From JBIYSM02 sp044759095 (lineage in GTDB: Bacteria; Bacillota; Bacilli; Brevibacillales; Brevibacillaceae), in contig NZ_JBIYSM020000023.1 of the NCBI RefSeq assembly GCF_044759095.2, forward strand, positions 1-63,830: a stretch of DNA of 63,830 nt. The letters are read 5' to 3'. The position numbers were made by a program, and so were the translations under genes. Shown here in pieces: positions 47,526-57,310 of the stretch; positions within the stretch are counted from its first letter, which is position 1, and every line of letters starts with the position of its first letter. The notes below the pieces were generated by a model. It did no database searches. It was not told the DNA's origin and saw only the letters and a program-made list of their open reading frames with translations.

Positions 47526-48965
47526 ATGTTAGCGTTCCTCCAAAAGATTGGGAAAGCACTCATGCTCCCAGTCGCCACGCTTCCGGCAGCAGCGTTGTTG
47601 CTTCGCTTCGGTGCCATCAACTACGAAACGGAATTCAAACTGGGGGAATCCCTGGGCGGGTTCCTCAACCAGTACGTTGCACCGTTTCTGTTGGCCGGCG
47701 GTTCTGCTATTTTTGATAACTTATCCCTCATCTTCGCAGTTGGTGTAGCCATTGGTTTGGCAGGAGACGCGGTTGCCGCTCTCGCTGCCGTCATCGCCTA
47801 TCAGGTGCTGATAAGCGTATTGGCCAAAGTACCCGCAGCCATGCCGTTTATTCCGGACGATGCCAAATTGAACATGGGCGTCCTCGGCGGGATCCTCGCC
47901 GGCGGAATCGCCGCTTATTTCTACAACAAGTACCACGACATCAAACTGCCCGACTGGCTGGGCTTCTTCGGCGGCAAGCGTTTTGTGCCGATCGCGACCT
48001 CTATCGCCATGGTGATCATTGCGCTGGTGATCGGCATCGTCTGGGGACCGATTCAAGAAGTGCTTCACACATTCGGCAACTGGGTCGTTGGCCTCGGAGC
48101 CACCGGTGCCGCCCTGTACAGTACCTTTAACCGGCTGTTGATTCCGTTCGGATTGCATCACGTGATCAACGCGATCGCCTGGTTCCAGATCGGTGACTTT
48201 ACGGACGCGGCAGGCAAAGTCGTGCATGGAGACCTGCACCGCTTCTTTGCAGGCGACAAGTCTGCAGGGATGTTCATGACCGGCTTCTTCCCGATTATGA
48301 TGTTTGCTCTGCCGGGTGCGGCTTTGGCGATCATTCACACCGCCAGGCCGGAAAAGCGAGCGGCGATCGCTTCTATCTTCATGGGAACGGCGCTCACTTC
48401 ATTCCTCACCGGCATCACTGAACCGATTGAGTTTGCGTTCATGTTTGTAGCGCCTTTCCTCTATGTAGTTCACGCCATCCTGACCGGTGTGTCCGCGTTT
48501 ATCGTGACCATGCTGGGCATCAAGCACGGCTTCGGATTTTCCGCCGGGTTGATCGACTATGTCGTCAACTACCCGCTGGCGACCAAACCGGTGCTGCTGA
48601 TTCCAATCGGACTTGCGTTCATGGTCGTCTACTACTTCCTGTTCCGCTTCCTGATCGTCGCCTACAATATCAAGACACCGGGACGCGATGACGATGACGC
48701 GGAGGTATCCGCAGATGGCGGTCGTTCCTCCATGCAGGATAAGGCACAGCGCGTCCTCGCCCTGATTGGAGGCAAAGACAACATCGTCGACGTAGACGCT
48801 TGCATCACCCGCCTGCGCCTCGTCCTGAAGAACGAAAAAGCGGTTGACGAAAAAGGTCTGCGCGATCTGGGAGCGGCCGGCGTGATGAAGCTTGGCCAAG
48901 GCAGCGTTCAGATCGTGTTCGGCACGCAGTCGGAAATGCTCAAAGACGAGATCAAAAAACTATGA
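47526..48965 (+). CDS. ptsG: PTS glucose-specific IICB component
   Basis: 479 residues. The IIC membrane domain (about 1-380) has ten hydrophobic segments with LPAAALLLRFG, PIEFAFMFVAPFL and FSAGLIDYVVN; the IIB domain (about 400-479) has the phosphorylated Cys in VDACITRLRLVL. It imports and phosphorylates glucose (or N-acetylglucosamine in some relatives). The ATG at 47526 follows AAGGAGG. The downstream TIM-barrel gene overlaps its end by 4 nt. Confidence 0.93.
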   Translation: MLAFLQKIGKALMLPVATLPAAALLLRFGAINYETEFKLGESLGGFLNQYVAPFLLAGGSAIFDNLSLIFAVGVAIGLAGDAVAALAAVIAYQVLISVLAKVPAAMPFIPDDAKLNMGVLGGILAGGIAAYFYNKYHDIKLPDWLGFFGGKRFVPIATSIAMVIIALVIGIVWGPIQEVLHTFGNWVVGLGATGAALYSTFNRLLIPFGLHHVINAIAWFQIGDFTDAAGKVVHGDLHRFFAGDKSAGMFMTGFFPIMMFALPGAALAIIHTARPEKRAAIASIFMGTALTSFLTGITEPIEFAFMFVAPFLYVVHAILTGVSAFIVTMLGIKHGFGFSAGLIDYVVNYPLATKPVLLIPIGLAFMVVYYFLFRFLIVAYNIKTPGRDDDDAEVSADGGRSSMQDKAQRVLALIGGKDNIVDVDACITRLRLVLKNEKAVDEKGLRDLGAAGVMKLGQGSVQIVFGTQSEMLKDEIKKL

Positions 48966-49879
48966 AACGATTGTTGGATTGCACGGCATCCGATTTCCGC
49001 GGCATGACCGGGAAACAGCTGAAACAGTCGATCAAAGCGTCGGAAGGCCGGGTGTTCGTGGCCGAAGTGATCTGTGCCGTCACACCTCTCTATCCCAGCG
49101 TGACCAACGCGGAGATCGCAGCCGCTTTTGGCGCCGATCTGATTCTGTTGAATTTCTTTGACGTGTTCCACCCTGCGGTACAAGGTCTGCAGGCAGACGA
49201 TCCGCAAACCGTGATCGGCACGCTGAAAGCTTACACAGGCAGGCCTATCGGGTTAAATCTCGAGCCGGTCGATCCCCATGCCAGGCAAGCAGAGAAACTG
49301 GTGGAACTGCCCAAAGGACGCATCGCTTCCGAAGAGACATTTGCCGAAGCGAAAAAACTAGGCTTTGACTTTGTTTGCATCACGGGCAATCCCAAAACCG
49401 GGGTAACCAATGCAGAAATCCGCCACGCCATTCAACAGGCCCGGGCCGTTATGGGTGAGGAAGTGCTCATCATCGCCGGTAAAATGCACGGGGCAGGCGT
49501 TGCCGACGAAGCCGGATCAGGCATTGTCGGGGAACAGGCCCTATTGGGCTTTGTCGAGGCTGGTGCAGATGTGATCCTGCTTCCCTCTCCGGGAACCGTA
49601 CCCGGCATTACGCTCGACAGCGCCAAGCAAATGGTCGACCTGGTGCGAAAGCAGGGGGCTCTCTCCATCCTGGCCACCGGCACTTCCCAAGAGGGTTCCG
49701 ACGAAGACACCATCCGTCAAATCGCCCTGTACAGCAAAATGGCAGGAGCCGATCTCTACCACATTGGCGACGCCGGCTATTCGGGCATTGCCATCCCTGA
49801 AAACATTATGCACTATTCCATCGTGATTCGCGGCAAACGACACACCTACGTGCGAATGGCTGCATCTGTGTTACGATAA
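48962..49879 (+). CDS. Uncharacterised TIM-barrel-like protein fused by overlap to the PTS operon
   Basis: 305 residues. I cannot give a function. The pattern of strands and loops (VICAVTPLYPS, ADLILLNFFDV, PIGLNLEPVD, FVCITGNPKTGVT, VLIIAGKMHGAGV, VILLPSPGTVPG, LSILATGTSQEG, YHIGDAGYSG) fits an eight-fold beta/alpha barrel with phosphate-binding glycines near the end. It starts in the last codons of ptsG (ATGA overlap), so it is made with the PTS. A sugar-phosphate isomerase, epimerase or similar role is a guess. No clear EC-type motif is seen. Confidence 0.75.
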   Translation: MKRLLDCTASDFRGMTGKQLKQSIKASEGRVFVAEVICAVTPLYPSVTNAEIAAAFGADLILLNFFDVFHPAVQGLQADDPQTVIGTLKAYTGRPIGLNLEPVDPHARQAEKLVELPKGRIASEETFAEAKKLGFDFVCITGNPKTGVTNAEIRHAIQQARAVMGEEVLIIAGKMHGAGVADEAGSGIVGEQALLGFVEAGADVILLPSPGTVPGITLDSAKQMVDLVRKQGALSILATGTSQEGSDEDTIRQIALYSKMAGADLYHIGDAGYSGIAIPENIMHYSIVIRGKRHTYVRMAASVLR

Positions 49880-49887
49880 CAATGCAA

Positions 49888-49922
49888 GAGCCTCCTCCCG
49901 TCGGGACGAGGCTCACTTTTTA
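49888..49922 (+). terminator. Terminator of the PTS operon
   Basis: GAGCCTC and GAGGCTC with ACTTTTTATT; it lies over the stop of the convergent regulator gene. Confidence 0.8.
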
Positions 49923-50338
49923 TTAAGTCGCTCCCTATCTTCTATTTGCTTTTCAAAATGGTCCAATCGGTTAACAAATCCCTCACACGCCATTGCACTT
50001 CTCGGTTCCATCATCTCTATTTCGTAGTTGAGAGTTTTCCTCCAAATCTCCAACTGCCGTTTATTTGCTTCCTGAGATTTCATCCGACTCCTTCCCGCTG
50101 ATTCCTCTCCGCTCATTTTCTGTTTTAGCAAATAATTGTTCAAAAAGAGGAGATCCAACGTACACCTCAATTTTCGGGCTAAAACAGGGATATGGTTCGC
50201 CTTGAAAGAATAGTCCCCTTTTTCGTATTTCAAGTAAGTGGAAGCATTCTTAAACCCAAGACCTTCCGCCATCTCCTGCAAGGTAAGGCCAAGTTCCATT
50301 CGTCTTTTACAAATAAATTCGAGGTTCAGCTTGTCCAA
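49913..50338 (-). CDS. XRE-family helix-turn-helix regulator
   Basis: 141 residues. The HTH is at about residues 5-60 (CKRRMELGLTLQEMAEGLGF, STYLKYEKGDYSF); the rest is helical and charged, of unknown role. The start is TTG at 50338 after GGGAGGGG. It is divergent from a second XRE regulator with 165 bp between them, as in phage or ICE immunity regions. No other phage gene is nearby. Confidence 0.85.
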   Translation of the reverse strand: MDKLNLEFICKRRMELGLTLQEMAEGLGFKNASTYLKYEKGDYSFKANHIPVLARKLRCTLDLLFLNNYLLKQKMSGEESAGRSRMKSQEANKRQLEIWRKTLNYEIEMMEPRSAMACEGFVNRLDHFEKQIEDRERLNKK

Positions 50339-50385
50339 CGCTTTCCCCTCCCTTCTTTGCCAAAACTGCAAAGCGTTATAGTTCC

Positions 50386-50414
50386 ATATTACTTTTCTAA
50401 AACAGCAAGGTCAA
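50386..50414 (-). promoter_or_regulatory. Promoter of the minus-strand XRE regulator
   Basis: TTGACC (50409-50414) and TAATAT (50386-50391) with a 17-bp spacer. Confidence 0.75.
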
Positions 50415-50503
50415 TACATTATTTGACATTTTAACAAACATGTTTTTTCCGTTATGGAAAACTGCTAGAATAAGAATTGCAAAAATGGAAAGTTGGTGAG
50501 GGA

Positions 50504-50869
50504 ATGTCGATCGTCGGACAACGGATTCGGGTACTTCGGGAAAAAAGGGAGTGGACCCAAATCCAATTGGCCGAAAAACTTGGCATACATAATACCGTCC
50601 TCTCCCGCGTAGAATCAGGAGAAAAAAAAAGCGTGGACGATTCCTTGATCTCAAAAGCAGCCGATATCTTCGAAGTCTCAACCGATTTCCTGCTGGGTAA
50701 GACCGATGATCCCGCTCCGTCAAAAAAAAAGTCAGAGCGTGACCCGCACGACGAGCATATCTCCTTTTTCGATCTCGAAGGACTTTCCGAAGAGGAAATC
50801 GAGGAAGTAAAAAAGCACATAGAGTTCCTTCGTTGGCGAGCTAAGCAAGTAAATGCCCGGAAGAAGTAG
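50504..50869 (+). CDS. XRE-family regulator, ImmR-like
   Basis: 121 residues. Residues 5-62 form the HTH (RIRVLREKREWTQIQLAEKL, HNTVLSRVESGEK), followed by ADIFEVSTDFLLGKTDD, typical of ICE and phage repressors, and an acidic coiled C-terminal part (LSEEEIEEVKKHIEFL). The ATG at 50504 follows GTGAGGGA. A short palindrome TTCCGTTATGGAA just upstream may be its operator. Pairs with the metalloprotease gene that follows. Confidence 0.9.
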   Translation: MSIVGQRIRVLREKREWTQIQLAEKLGIHNTVLSRVESGEKKSVDDSLISKAADIFEVSTDFLLGKTDDPAPSKKKSERDPHDEHISFFDLEGLSEEEIEEVKKHIEFLRWRAKQVNARKK

Positions 50870-50947
50870 GGGGCCTCAACTCCTTATCATCCGGGCATTC
50901 TCTAGACGTTCAAGCCGAACGTATATTCCCTTCTTGTGAGGTGTGCC

Positions 50948-51484
50948 ATGCTCCCATACTACAAGTCCACTGAATTGGAAAAATGGCTGACAAGGTTTTA
51001 TATCGGATTAGGCTTTTCACACCCTCATGAATTGAATGAAGATATTATTGCAGACTCACTTGGTATTGAACTCTTTTACCTTCCGAGCCCTTCCATGAGA
51101 TATGAAGCGGGACTTTACCGAAGCATCACGCTAAACTCAACGTTATCCAAGAAGAAACAGAGAGAACACTTTTATCACGAGTTGGGCCATATTTTGCGCG
51201 GGCACGCAGGCAAGCAAACGATGATGGAAAAACCCTTCCGCGAATTGCAGGAGGCTCAGGCGTCTCATTTTTTGATGTATGCAGCCATTCCATTTTATAT
51301 GGTCAGCACGCTGAAGATGCCCTGTCAGGAAGGAGACTTCATCTGCCTCCTGGCTGACGAATTCAAAGTGACCCATGAACTTGCCGCTCGTCGACTCGAC
51401 CAGATCAAGCGGCGCATCTACCAAGGCAAGATGGACGAACTGCGTTACGCAAGCCGAACAAATGCCAGACGAGCACACGGGTAA
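50948..51484 (+). CDS. ImmA/IrrE-type metallopeptidase
   Basis: 178 residues. The zinc motif HELGH is in REHFYHELGHILRGH with a further Glu/His in LQEAQASHFLMYAAIP. ImmA cleaves its partner repressor ImmR to induce ICEBs1 after DNA damage; here the same gene pair stands without the rest of an element. The ATG at 50948 follows GTGAGGTG. A tRNA gene follows 70 bp downstream. Confidence 0.88.
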   Translation: MLPYYKSTELEKWLTRFYIGLGFSHPHELNEDIIADSLGIELFYLPSPSMRYEAGLYRSITLNSTLSKKKQREHFYHELGHILRGHAGKQTMMEKPFRELQEAQASHFLMYAAIPFYMVSTLKMPCQEGDFICLLADEFKVTHELAARRLDQIKRRIYQGKMDELRYASRTNARRAHG

Positions 51485-51501
51485 GTACTTCCGGCGTCAA
51501 C

Positions 51502-51540
51502 AAAAAGGCGCGGGCAGTCATGCGACTGAAAACCCGCGCC
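51502..51540 (-). terminator. Terminator after tRNA-Arg
   Basis: GGCGCGGG and CCCGCGCC with TTTTTG on the minus strand. Confidence 0.85.
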
Positions 51541-51556
51541 ATTACTGATTGATATA

Positions 51557-51633
51557 TGGCGTCCCCGAGAGGACTCGAACCTCCGACACGCAGTTTAGGA
51601 AACTGCTGCTCTATCCTGCTGAGCTACGAGGAC
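51557..51633 (-). tRNA. tRNA-Arg (anticodon CCU)
   Basis: 77 nt. Acceptor GTCCTCG/CGGGGAC, anticodon loop TTCCTAA, T loop TTCGAGTCC and an encoded CCA. It reads AGG. The CCU-Arg tRNA gene is a frequent integration site in other bacteria. Confidence 0.97.
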
Positions 51634-51680
51634 ATTTGTTCATCAACATTATATGGAGGAATCGCGATTTTTGCAAATCC

Positions 51681-51706
51681 AAAAGGACGGGAAATCCCGT
51701 CCCTTT
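51681..51706 (-). terminator. Terminator after aceA
   Basis: AAAAGGGACGGG and CCCGTCCTTTT surround a short loop. Confidence 0.85.
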
Positions 51707-51713
51707 TCGTCTA

Positions 51714-53003
51714 TTAGACTACCTTCTCGTGGGTAAACTGCTCTTCTTCCGTGGAGCCGGTCAATGCAGTGGTGGAAGAGGTGCCGCCCGCGATGACCTG
51801 GGCCAGTTCGTCAAAGTAGCCGGTACCTACTTCGCGTTGATGGCGGGTTGCCGTATAACCGTATCGCTCGACTCCAAACTCCGCCTGCTGCAGATCGGAA
51901 TAGGCCGCCATTCCGCGGTCGCGGTAGCCGCGAGCCAATTCGAACATGCTGTAGTTCAACGCGTGGAAGCCGGCCAGGGTCACAAACTGAAACTTGTAGC
52001 CCATTTCACCCAACTCATCCTGGAAGCGTGCGATCGTCTTTTCATCCAGTTTCTTCTTCCAGTTGAACGACGGCGAGCAGTTGTAGGCCAGCAGCTTGCC
52101 TGGGAACTTGGCGTGGATGGCTTCCGCAAATTTTCTGGCTTCTTCGATATTGGGTTCGGACGTCTCGCACCAGATCAGATCGGCGTATGGGGCATAGCTG
52201 AGACCGCGGGCAATGGCAGCGTCCAGACCGCCTCGCATCCGGAAAAAGCCTTCCGGCGTGCGCTCACCGGTGAGGAAGTCCCGGTCGCGCTCGTCTACGT
52301 CGCTGGTAATGAGGAAGGCGCCATTGGCGTCCGTTCTTGCCACAATGATCGTGGGAACGCCCATTACGTCAGCAGCCAGGCGGGCGGCAATCAGATTCTT
52401 GACAGCGGCTTGGGTAGGAATCAACACCTTGCCTCCCATGTGGCCGCACTTCTTCTCGGAAGCCAGCTGGTCTTCGAAGTGAACGCCGGCCGCACCTGCT
52501 TCAATCATCGCTTTCATGAGCTCGTGGACGTTAAGAGGACCGCCGAATCCCGCTTCCGCATCAGCGACGATCGGGGCAAACCAGTACGTATCACCTGTTC
52601 CCTCTGCCTGCTGAATCTGATCGGCCCGCTGCAATGCCTGGTTGATGCGCTTCACTACGTGGGGCACGCTGTTGGCCGGATACAAGCTTTGGTCCGGGTA
52701 CATTTGACCCGCCAGGTTGGCATCGGCAGCCACCTGCCAGCCGCTCAGGTAGATTGCTTTCAATCCGGCTTTCACCTGCTGAACGGCTTGATTGCCCGTG
52801 AGTGCACCCAGCGCCTTGATATGGTGCTCCGTATGCAGCAGATTCCACAGCCGCTCTGCCCCCAAACGGGCCAGCGTATGTTCAATCTGTACAGAGCCGC
52901 GCAGTCGAACGACGTCCTCCGCCGTGTATGTCCGCTCGATGCCTTTCCAGCGCTCCGATTTCCAGCTTTCCTCCAATGTTGCGATTGCCTCTTGTCTGTT
53001 CAT
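51714..53003 (-). CDS. aceA: Isocitrate lyase
   Basis: 429 residues. The signature SEKKCGHMGGKVLI holds the catalytic Cys; FGGPLNVHELMKAMI and AGVHFEDQL carry active-site acidic residues, and FNWKKKLD is near the C terminus. It splits isocitrate into succinate and glyoxylate. AAAAGGAG precedes the ATG at 53003. It lies 18 nt after aceB in a two-gene operon, the glyoxylate bypass for growth on acetate or fatty acids. Confidence 0.97.
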   Translation of the reverse strand: MNRQEAIATLEESWKSERWKGIERTYTAEDVVRLRGSVQIEHTLARLGAERLWNLLHTEHHIKALGALTGNQAVQQVKAGLKAIYLSGWQVAADANLAGQMYPDQSLYPANSVPHVVKRINQALQRADQIQQAEGTGDTYWFAPIVADAEAGFGGPLNVHELMKAMIEAGAAGVHFEDQLASEKKCGHMGGKVLIPTQAAVKNLIAARLAADVMGVPTIIVARTDANGAFLITSDVDERDRDFLTGERTPEGFFRMRGGLDAAIARGLSYAPYADLIWCETSEPNIEEARKFAEAIHAKFPGKLLAYNCSPSFNWKKKLDEKTIARFQDELGEMGYKFQFVTLAGFHALNYSMFELARGYRDRGMAAYSDLQQAEFGVERYGYTATRHQREVGTGYFDELAQVIAGGTSSTTALTGSTEEEQFTHEKVV

Positions 53004-53021
53004 GTTCTTCCACTCCTTTTT

Positions 53022-54632
<1,611 letters not shown>

Positions 54633-54664
54633 AGGGAAGCTCCTCCTTTCAAATCACAACGAAT

Positions 54665-54707
54665 TATTATGGTACAGAAATGTTTTTAAGATTCTATTAT
54701 AGTACAG
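54665..54707. promoter_or_regulatory. Direct repeats in the aceBA promoter region
   Basis: TATTATGGTACAG (54665-54677) and TATTATAGTACAG (54695-54707) are 12/13 alike and 30 bp apart, close to three helix turns. Each contains a -10-like sequence on the minus strand (CATAAT, TATAAT). They may be a tandem promoter or an operator pair. Confidence 0.5.
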
Positions 54708-54726
54708 TACCTACAAAAAAAATGAC

Positions 54727-54879
54727 TCACTCCATATAGCCTGATCCACTGCAAGTGCTGCAGCTTACACATCCGTCTCCGTGACAGTGATGGCATTGCG
54801 TACCGTTCAGATCATGTCCATGTCCTCCGCACTGCGGGCAATTCTGTTCTCCGTTTCCTTCACACCGATAGCAATTCAT
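54727..54879 (-). CDS. Small Cys-rich protein, YuiA-like with CxxC motifs
   Basis: 50 residues, MNCYRCEGNGEQNC at the start. Four CxxC-type pairs (CYRC, CPQC, CHHC, CSTC) separated by glycines resemble the DnaJ zinc-binding region and the YuiA family. AGGAGGGG lies 7-8 nt before the ATG at 54879. It probably binds one or two zinc ions; its role is unknown. It reads in the same direction as aceB but has no visible link to it. Confidence 0.75.
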   Translation of the reverse strand: MNCYRCEGNGEQNCPQCGGHGHDLNGTQCHHCHGDGCVSCSTCSGSGYME

Positions 54880-54996
54880 CTCCAACGCCCCTCCTGTTTG
54901 ATTTCTGTATTAAAACAATTGTTTTTGTTGTTGGTGTTATTATATAACAGCAACTTCTGTATTGCAACACATTTTAGAAAATTCCCGCTTTTATGC

Positions 54997-55036
54997 AAAA
55001 AAGGCCTTCTGTACTAATACAGAAGGCCTCTTTTTC
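54997..55036 (-). terminator. Terminator after serS
   Basis: AGGCCTTCTGTA and TACAGAAGGCCT with TTTTTT on the minus strand; symmetrical. Confidence 0.88.
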
Positions 55037-55039
55037 TAC

Positions 55040-56323
55040 TTATTTCTTCGGCGCGATTTTCTCCAAACCGCCCATGTAAGGACGCAGTACTTCCGGAATG
55101 AGAACCGTGCCATCCGCTTGTTGATAATTCTCCAGCAGTGCGGCCACAGTACGCCCGATTGCCAGACCGGAACCGTTGAGGGTATGCACAAATTCAGGCT
55201 TTGCCTTGGTGTCGCGGCGGAAGCGGATATTCGCACGACGGGCCTGGAAGTCTTCGAAGTTGGAGCAGGACGAGATCTCCCGGTAGGTTTCGTAGCTTGG
55301 AATCCACACTTCGATATCGTACTTTTTCGCTGCCGTAAAACCGAGATCACCCGTGCACATGCTCATCACGCGATATGGCAAGCCTAACAGCTGGAGCACT
55401 TTCTCCGCGTTTTTCACCAGCTTTTCCAATTCATCGTAGGAGTCTTCCGGTTTGACGAACTTCACCAACTCCACTTTGTTGAACTGATGCTGACGGATCA
55501 AGCCGCGCGTATCGCGTCCTGCCGAACCCGCTTCAGAACGGAAGCAGGCGCTGTACGCCGCATAGTATTTCGGCAGGTCGGCTGCGTCGAGAATCTCGTC
55601 ACGATGCATGTTGGTCACCGGCACCTCTGCGGTTGGAATCAGGAAGTAGTCCGGTCCTTCCACTTTAAACGCATCCTCTTCGAATTTCGGAAGCTGGCCG
55701 GTGCCGGTCATGCTCAAGCGGTTCACCATATACGGCGGCAGGATCTCTTCATATCCATGCTCTTCGGAATGCAGGTCCAGCATAAAGTTCATCAGGGCAC
55801 GCTCCAGGCGGGCACCCAGCCCCTTATAGAAAACAAAGCGGCTCCCGGTCACTTTCCCCGCTGTCTCGAAGTCGAGAATCCCCAGTTCCTGAGCCAGCTC
55901 CCAGTGAGGTTTGGCCGTAAAATCAAATTTGCGCGGTTCACCCCAGGTCCATGCCAGCACATTGTCCTCTTCGGATGTTCCCACCGGTACGCTTTCATGC
56001 GGCAGGTTTGGCAGGCTGAGCAATATTTGCTCCAGCTGTTCATCCAACTGGCGCAGTTCCTCGTCCAACACTTTAATCCGGTCGCTTACTTCCTTCATTT
56101 CTGCAATCAAATGATCGGCATTTTCCTTGTTGCGCTTCAATACAGCGACTTGCTCGGAGACGGTATTGCGTTTGTTTTTCAACGCCTCCGCCTCTTGAAT
56201 CACCTGACGCCGCTTCTCGTCCACTTCCGCAAATTGATCCAACGCTGAGATGTCTTCATTACGATGGGCAAGCCGACGCCTTACCTCTTCCAGGTCGTGT
56301 CGCAAAACCTTTACGTCTAACAT
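55040..56323 (-). CDS. serS: Seryl-tRNA synthetase
   Basis: 427 residues. An N-terminal coiled-coil arm (about 25-105) precedes a class II catalytic core: motif 2 CFRSEAGSAGRDTRGLIRQHQF (shown as CFRSEAGSAGRDT) and motif 3 NGSGLAIGRTVAALLEN. It charges tRNA-Ser. The ATG at 56323 follows GGAGGGA. A T-box leader precedes it. Confidence 0.97.
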   Translation of the reverse strand: MLDVKVLRHDLEEVRRRLAHRNEDISALDQFAEVDEKRRQVIQEAEALKNKRNTVSEQVAVLKRNKENADHLIAEMKEVSDRIKVLDEELRQLDEQLEQILLSLPNLPHESVPVGTSEEDNVLAWTWGEPRKFDFTAKPHWELAQELGILDFETAGKVTGSRFVFYKGLGARLERALMNFMLDLHSEEHGYEEILPPYMVNRLSMTGTGQLPKFEEDAFKVEGPDYFLIPTAEVPVTNMHRDEILDAADLPKYYAAYSACFRSEAGSAGRDTRGLIRQHQFNKVELVKFVKPEDSYDELEKLVKNAEKVLQLLGLPYRVMSMCTGDLGFTAAKKYDIEVWIPSYETYREISSCSNFEDFQARRANIRFRRDTKAKPEFVHTLNGSGLAIGRTVAALLENYQQADGTVLIPEVLRPYMGGLEKIAPKK

Positions 56324-56345
56324 CTTAGGATCCCTCCGTGTATCA

Positions 56346-56615
56346 ACAAAATAAAAAACACCCATCCCCCTTGCAAGGGACGAGTGCTGCTTACCCGCGT
56401 TGCCACCCTTATTGGCAGATGCCTACCGCTTGTTGCATCTACCCACTCTGCCCGTTTTAACGGTACGGGTACCGGGCAAAGTTCATTCCTTTGCCACTCC
56501 GAGATGGATTCTTCTGCATGCCGGGTCGGTTCGCACCATCCACCGACTCTCTTTGCCTGACAGGTGCAGCGTACTTGTTCTCGTCAACGTATTCCACACA
56601 TATTTATACTTTTAT
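56346..56615 (-). ncRNA. T-box riboswitch upstream of serS
   Basis: On the minus strand AAAGAGAG, a specifier segment GAATCCATC (Ser UCC), the T-box core GGGTGGCAACGCGGGT and the terminator CACTCGTCCC...GGGGATGGGTG plus T run are in order. The fold should respond to uncharged tRNA-Ser. Confidence 0.93.
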
Positions 56616-56626
56616 TCTTTAACTGT

Positions 56627-56656
56627 ACTACAAACTCTATACCTGTGTAAAGTCAA
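56627..56656 (-). promoter_or_regulatory. serS promoter
   Basis: TTGACT (56651-56656) and TGTAGT (56627-56632) with an 18-bp spacer. Confidence 0.5.
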
Positions 56657-56664
56657 CAAACAAA

Positions 56665-56695
56665 GAACCAGCACCCGTAACGGTGCTGGTTTTCT
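56665..56695 (-). terminator. Terminator after pdxT
   Basis: AACCAGCACCG and CGGTGCTGGTT; the T tract on the minus strand is short. Confidence 0.75.
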
Positions 56696-56708
56696 CCATC
56701 GGTTCCAT

Positions 56709-57299
56709 TTATGCTTGTACTTTCTCGCCGCGGTATTCTTTTACCATGTCGAGGAAGTACTTGTGCATGCGGAAGTCTTCGGTCAACTCCGGATGAAAGG
56801 CGGCCGCCAGATATTGTCCCTGGCGAGCGGCGACGATTTTTTCCTCGTACTTGGACAAAATCTCACCGTTTCCGGCTACCTCCATGATGTATGGAGCACG
56901 GATAAACACGGCCGGGAAATCAGACGCCACACCGGCGATCGGAAGCGATACCTCAAAGCTTTCCTTTTGACGGCCGAATGCGTTGCGCTCCACCTTGATA
57001 TCCATCAAGCCGAGGTGGAAGTCGTCCTGTCCGTTGATGCGGTTGGCCAACAGAATGGCTCCCGCACATGTACCAAAAATCGGCTTTTTGGCTTGTCCGA
57101 ACTGACGAATCGCTTCCATGAATCCGTACTTGTGCATCAGCTTGCTGATGGTGGTGCTTTCTCCGCCGGGAATAACCAGTCCGTCCAGGTCTTCCAGCTC
57201 TTCTACTTTCTTAACCGGTACTGCTGTGGCGCCTGCTTCTTCCAGCATGCGAATGTGCTCGGCCACAGCTCCCTGAAGGGCGAGTACACCAATTTTCAT
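56709..57299 (-). CDS. pdxT: Pyridoxal 5'-phosphate synthase glutaminase subunit
   Basis: 196 residues. The glutaminase triad is Cys78 in FGTCAGAILLA and the His/Glu pair in AFHPELTED. IGVLALQGAVAEH opens the fold. PdxT supplies ammonia to PdxS. The ATG at 57299 follows AAGGTG, 11 nt after pdxS. Confidence 0.97.
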   Translation of the reverse strand: MKIGVLALQGAVAEHIRMLEEAGATAVPVKKVEELEDLDGLVIPGGESTTISKLMHKYGFMEAIRQFGQAKKPIFGTCAGAILLANRINGQDDFHLGLMDIKVERNAFGRQKESFEVSLPIAGVASDFPAVFIRAPYIMEVAGNGEILSKYEEKIVAARQGQYLAAAFHPELTEDFRMHKYFLDMVKEYRGEKVQA

Positions 57300-57310
57300 G
57301 TCAGTTCACC

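Noticed and set aside
49913..51484. Prophage or full ICE
   Set aside because: Only regulators and an ImmA-like protease are present; there is no integrase, portal, capsid or conjugation gene in the window.
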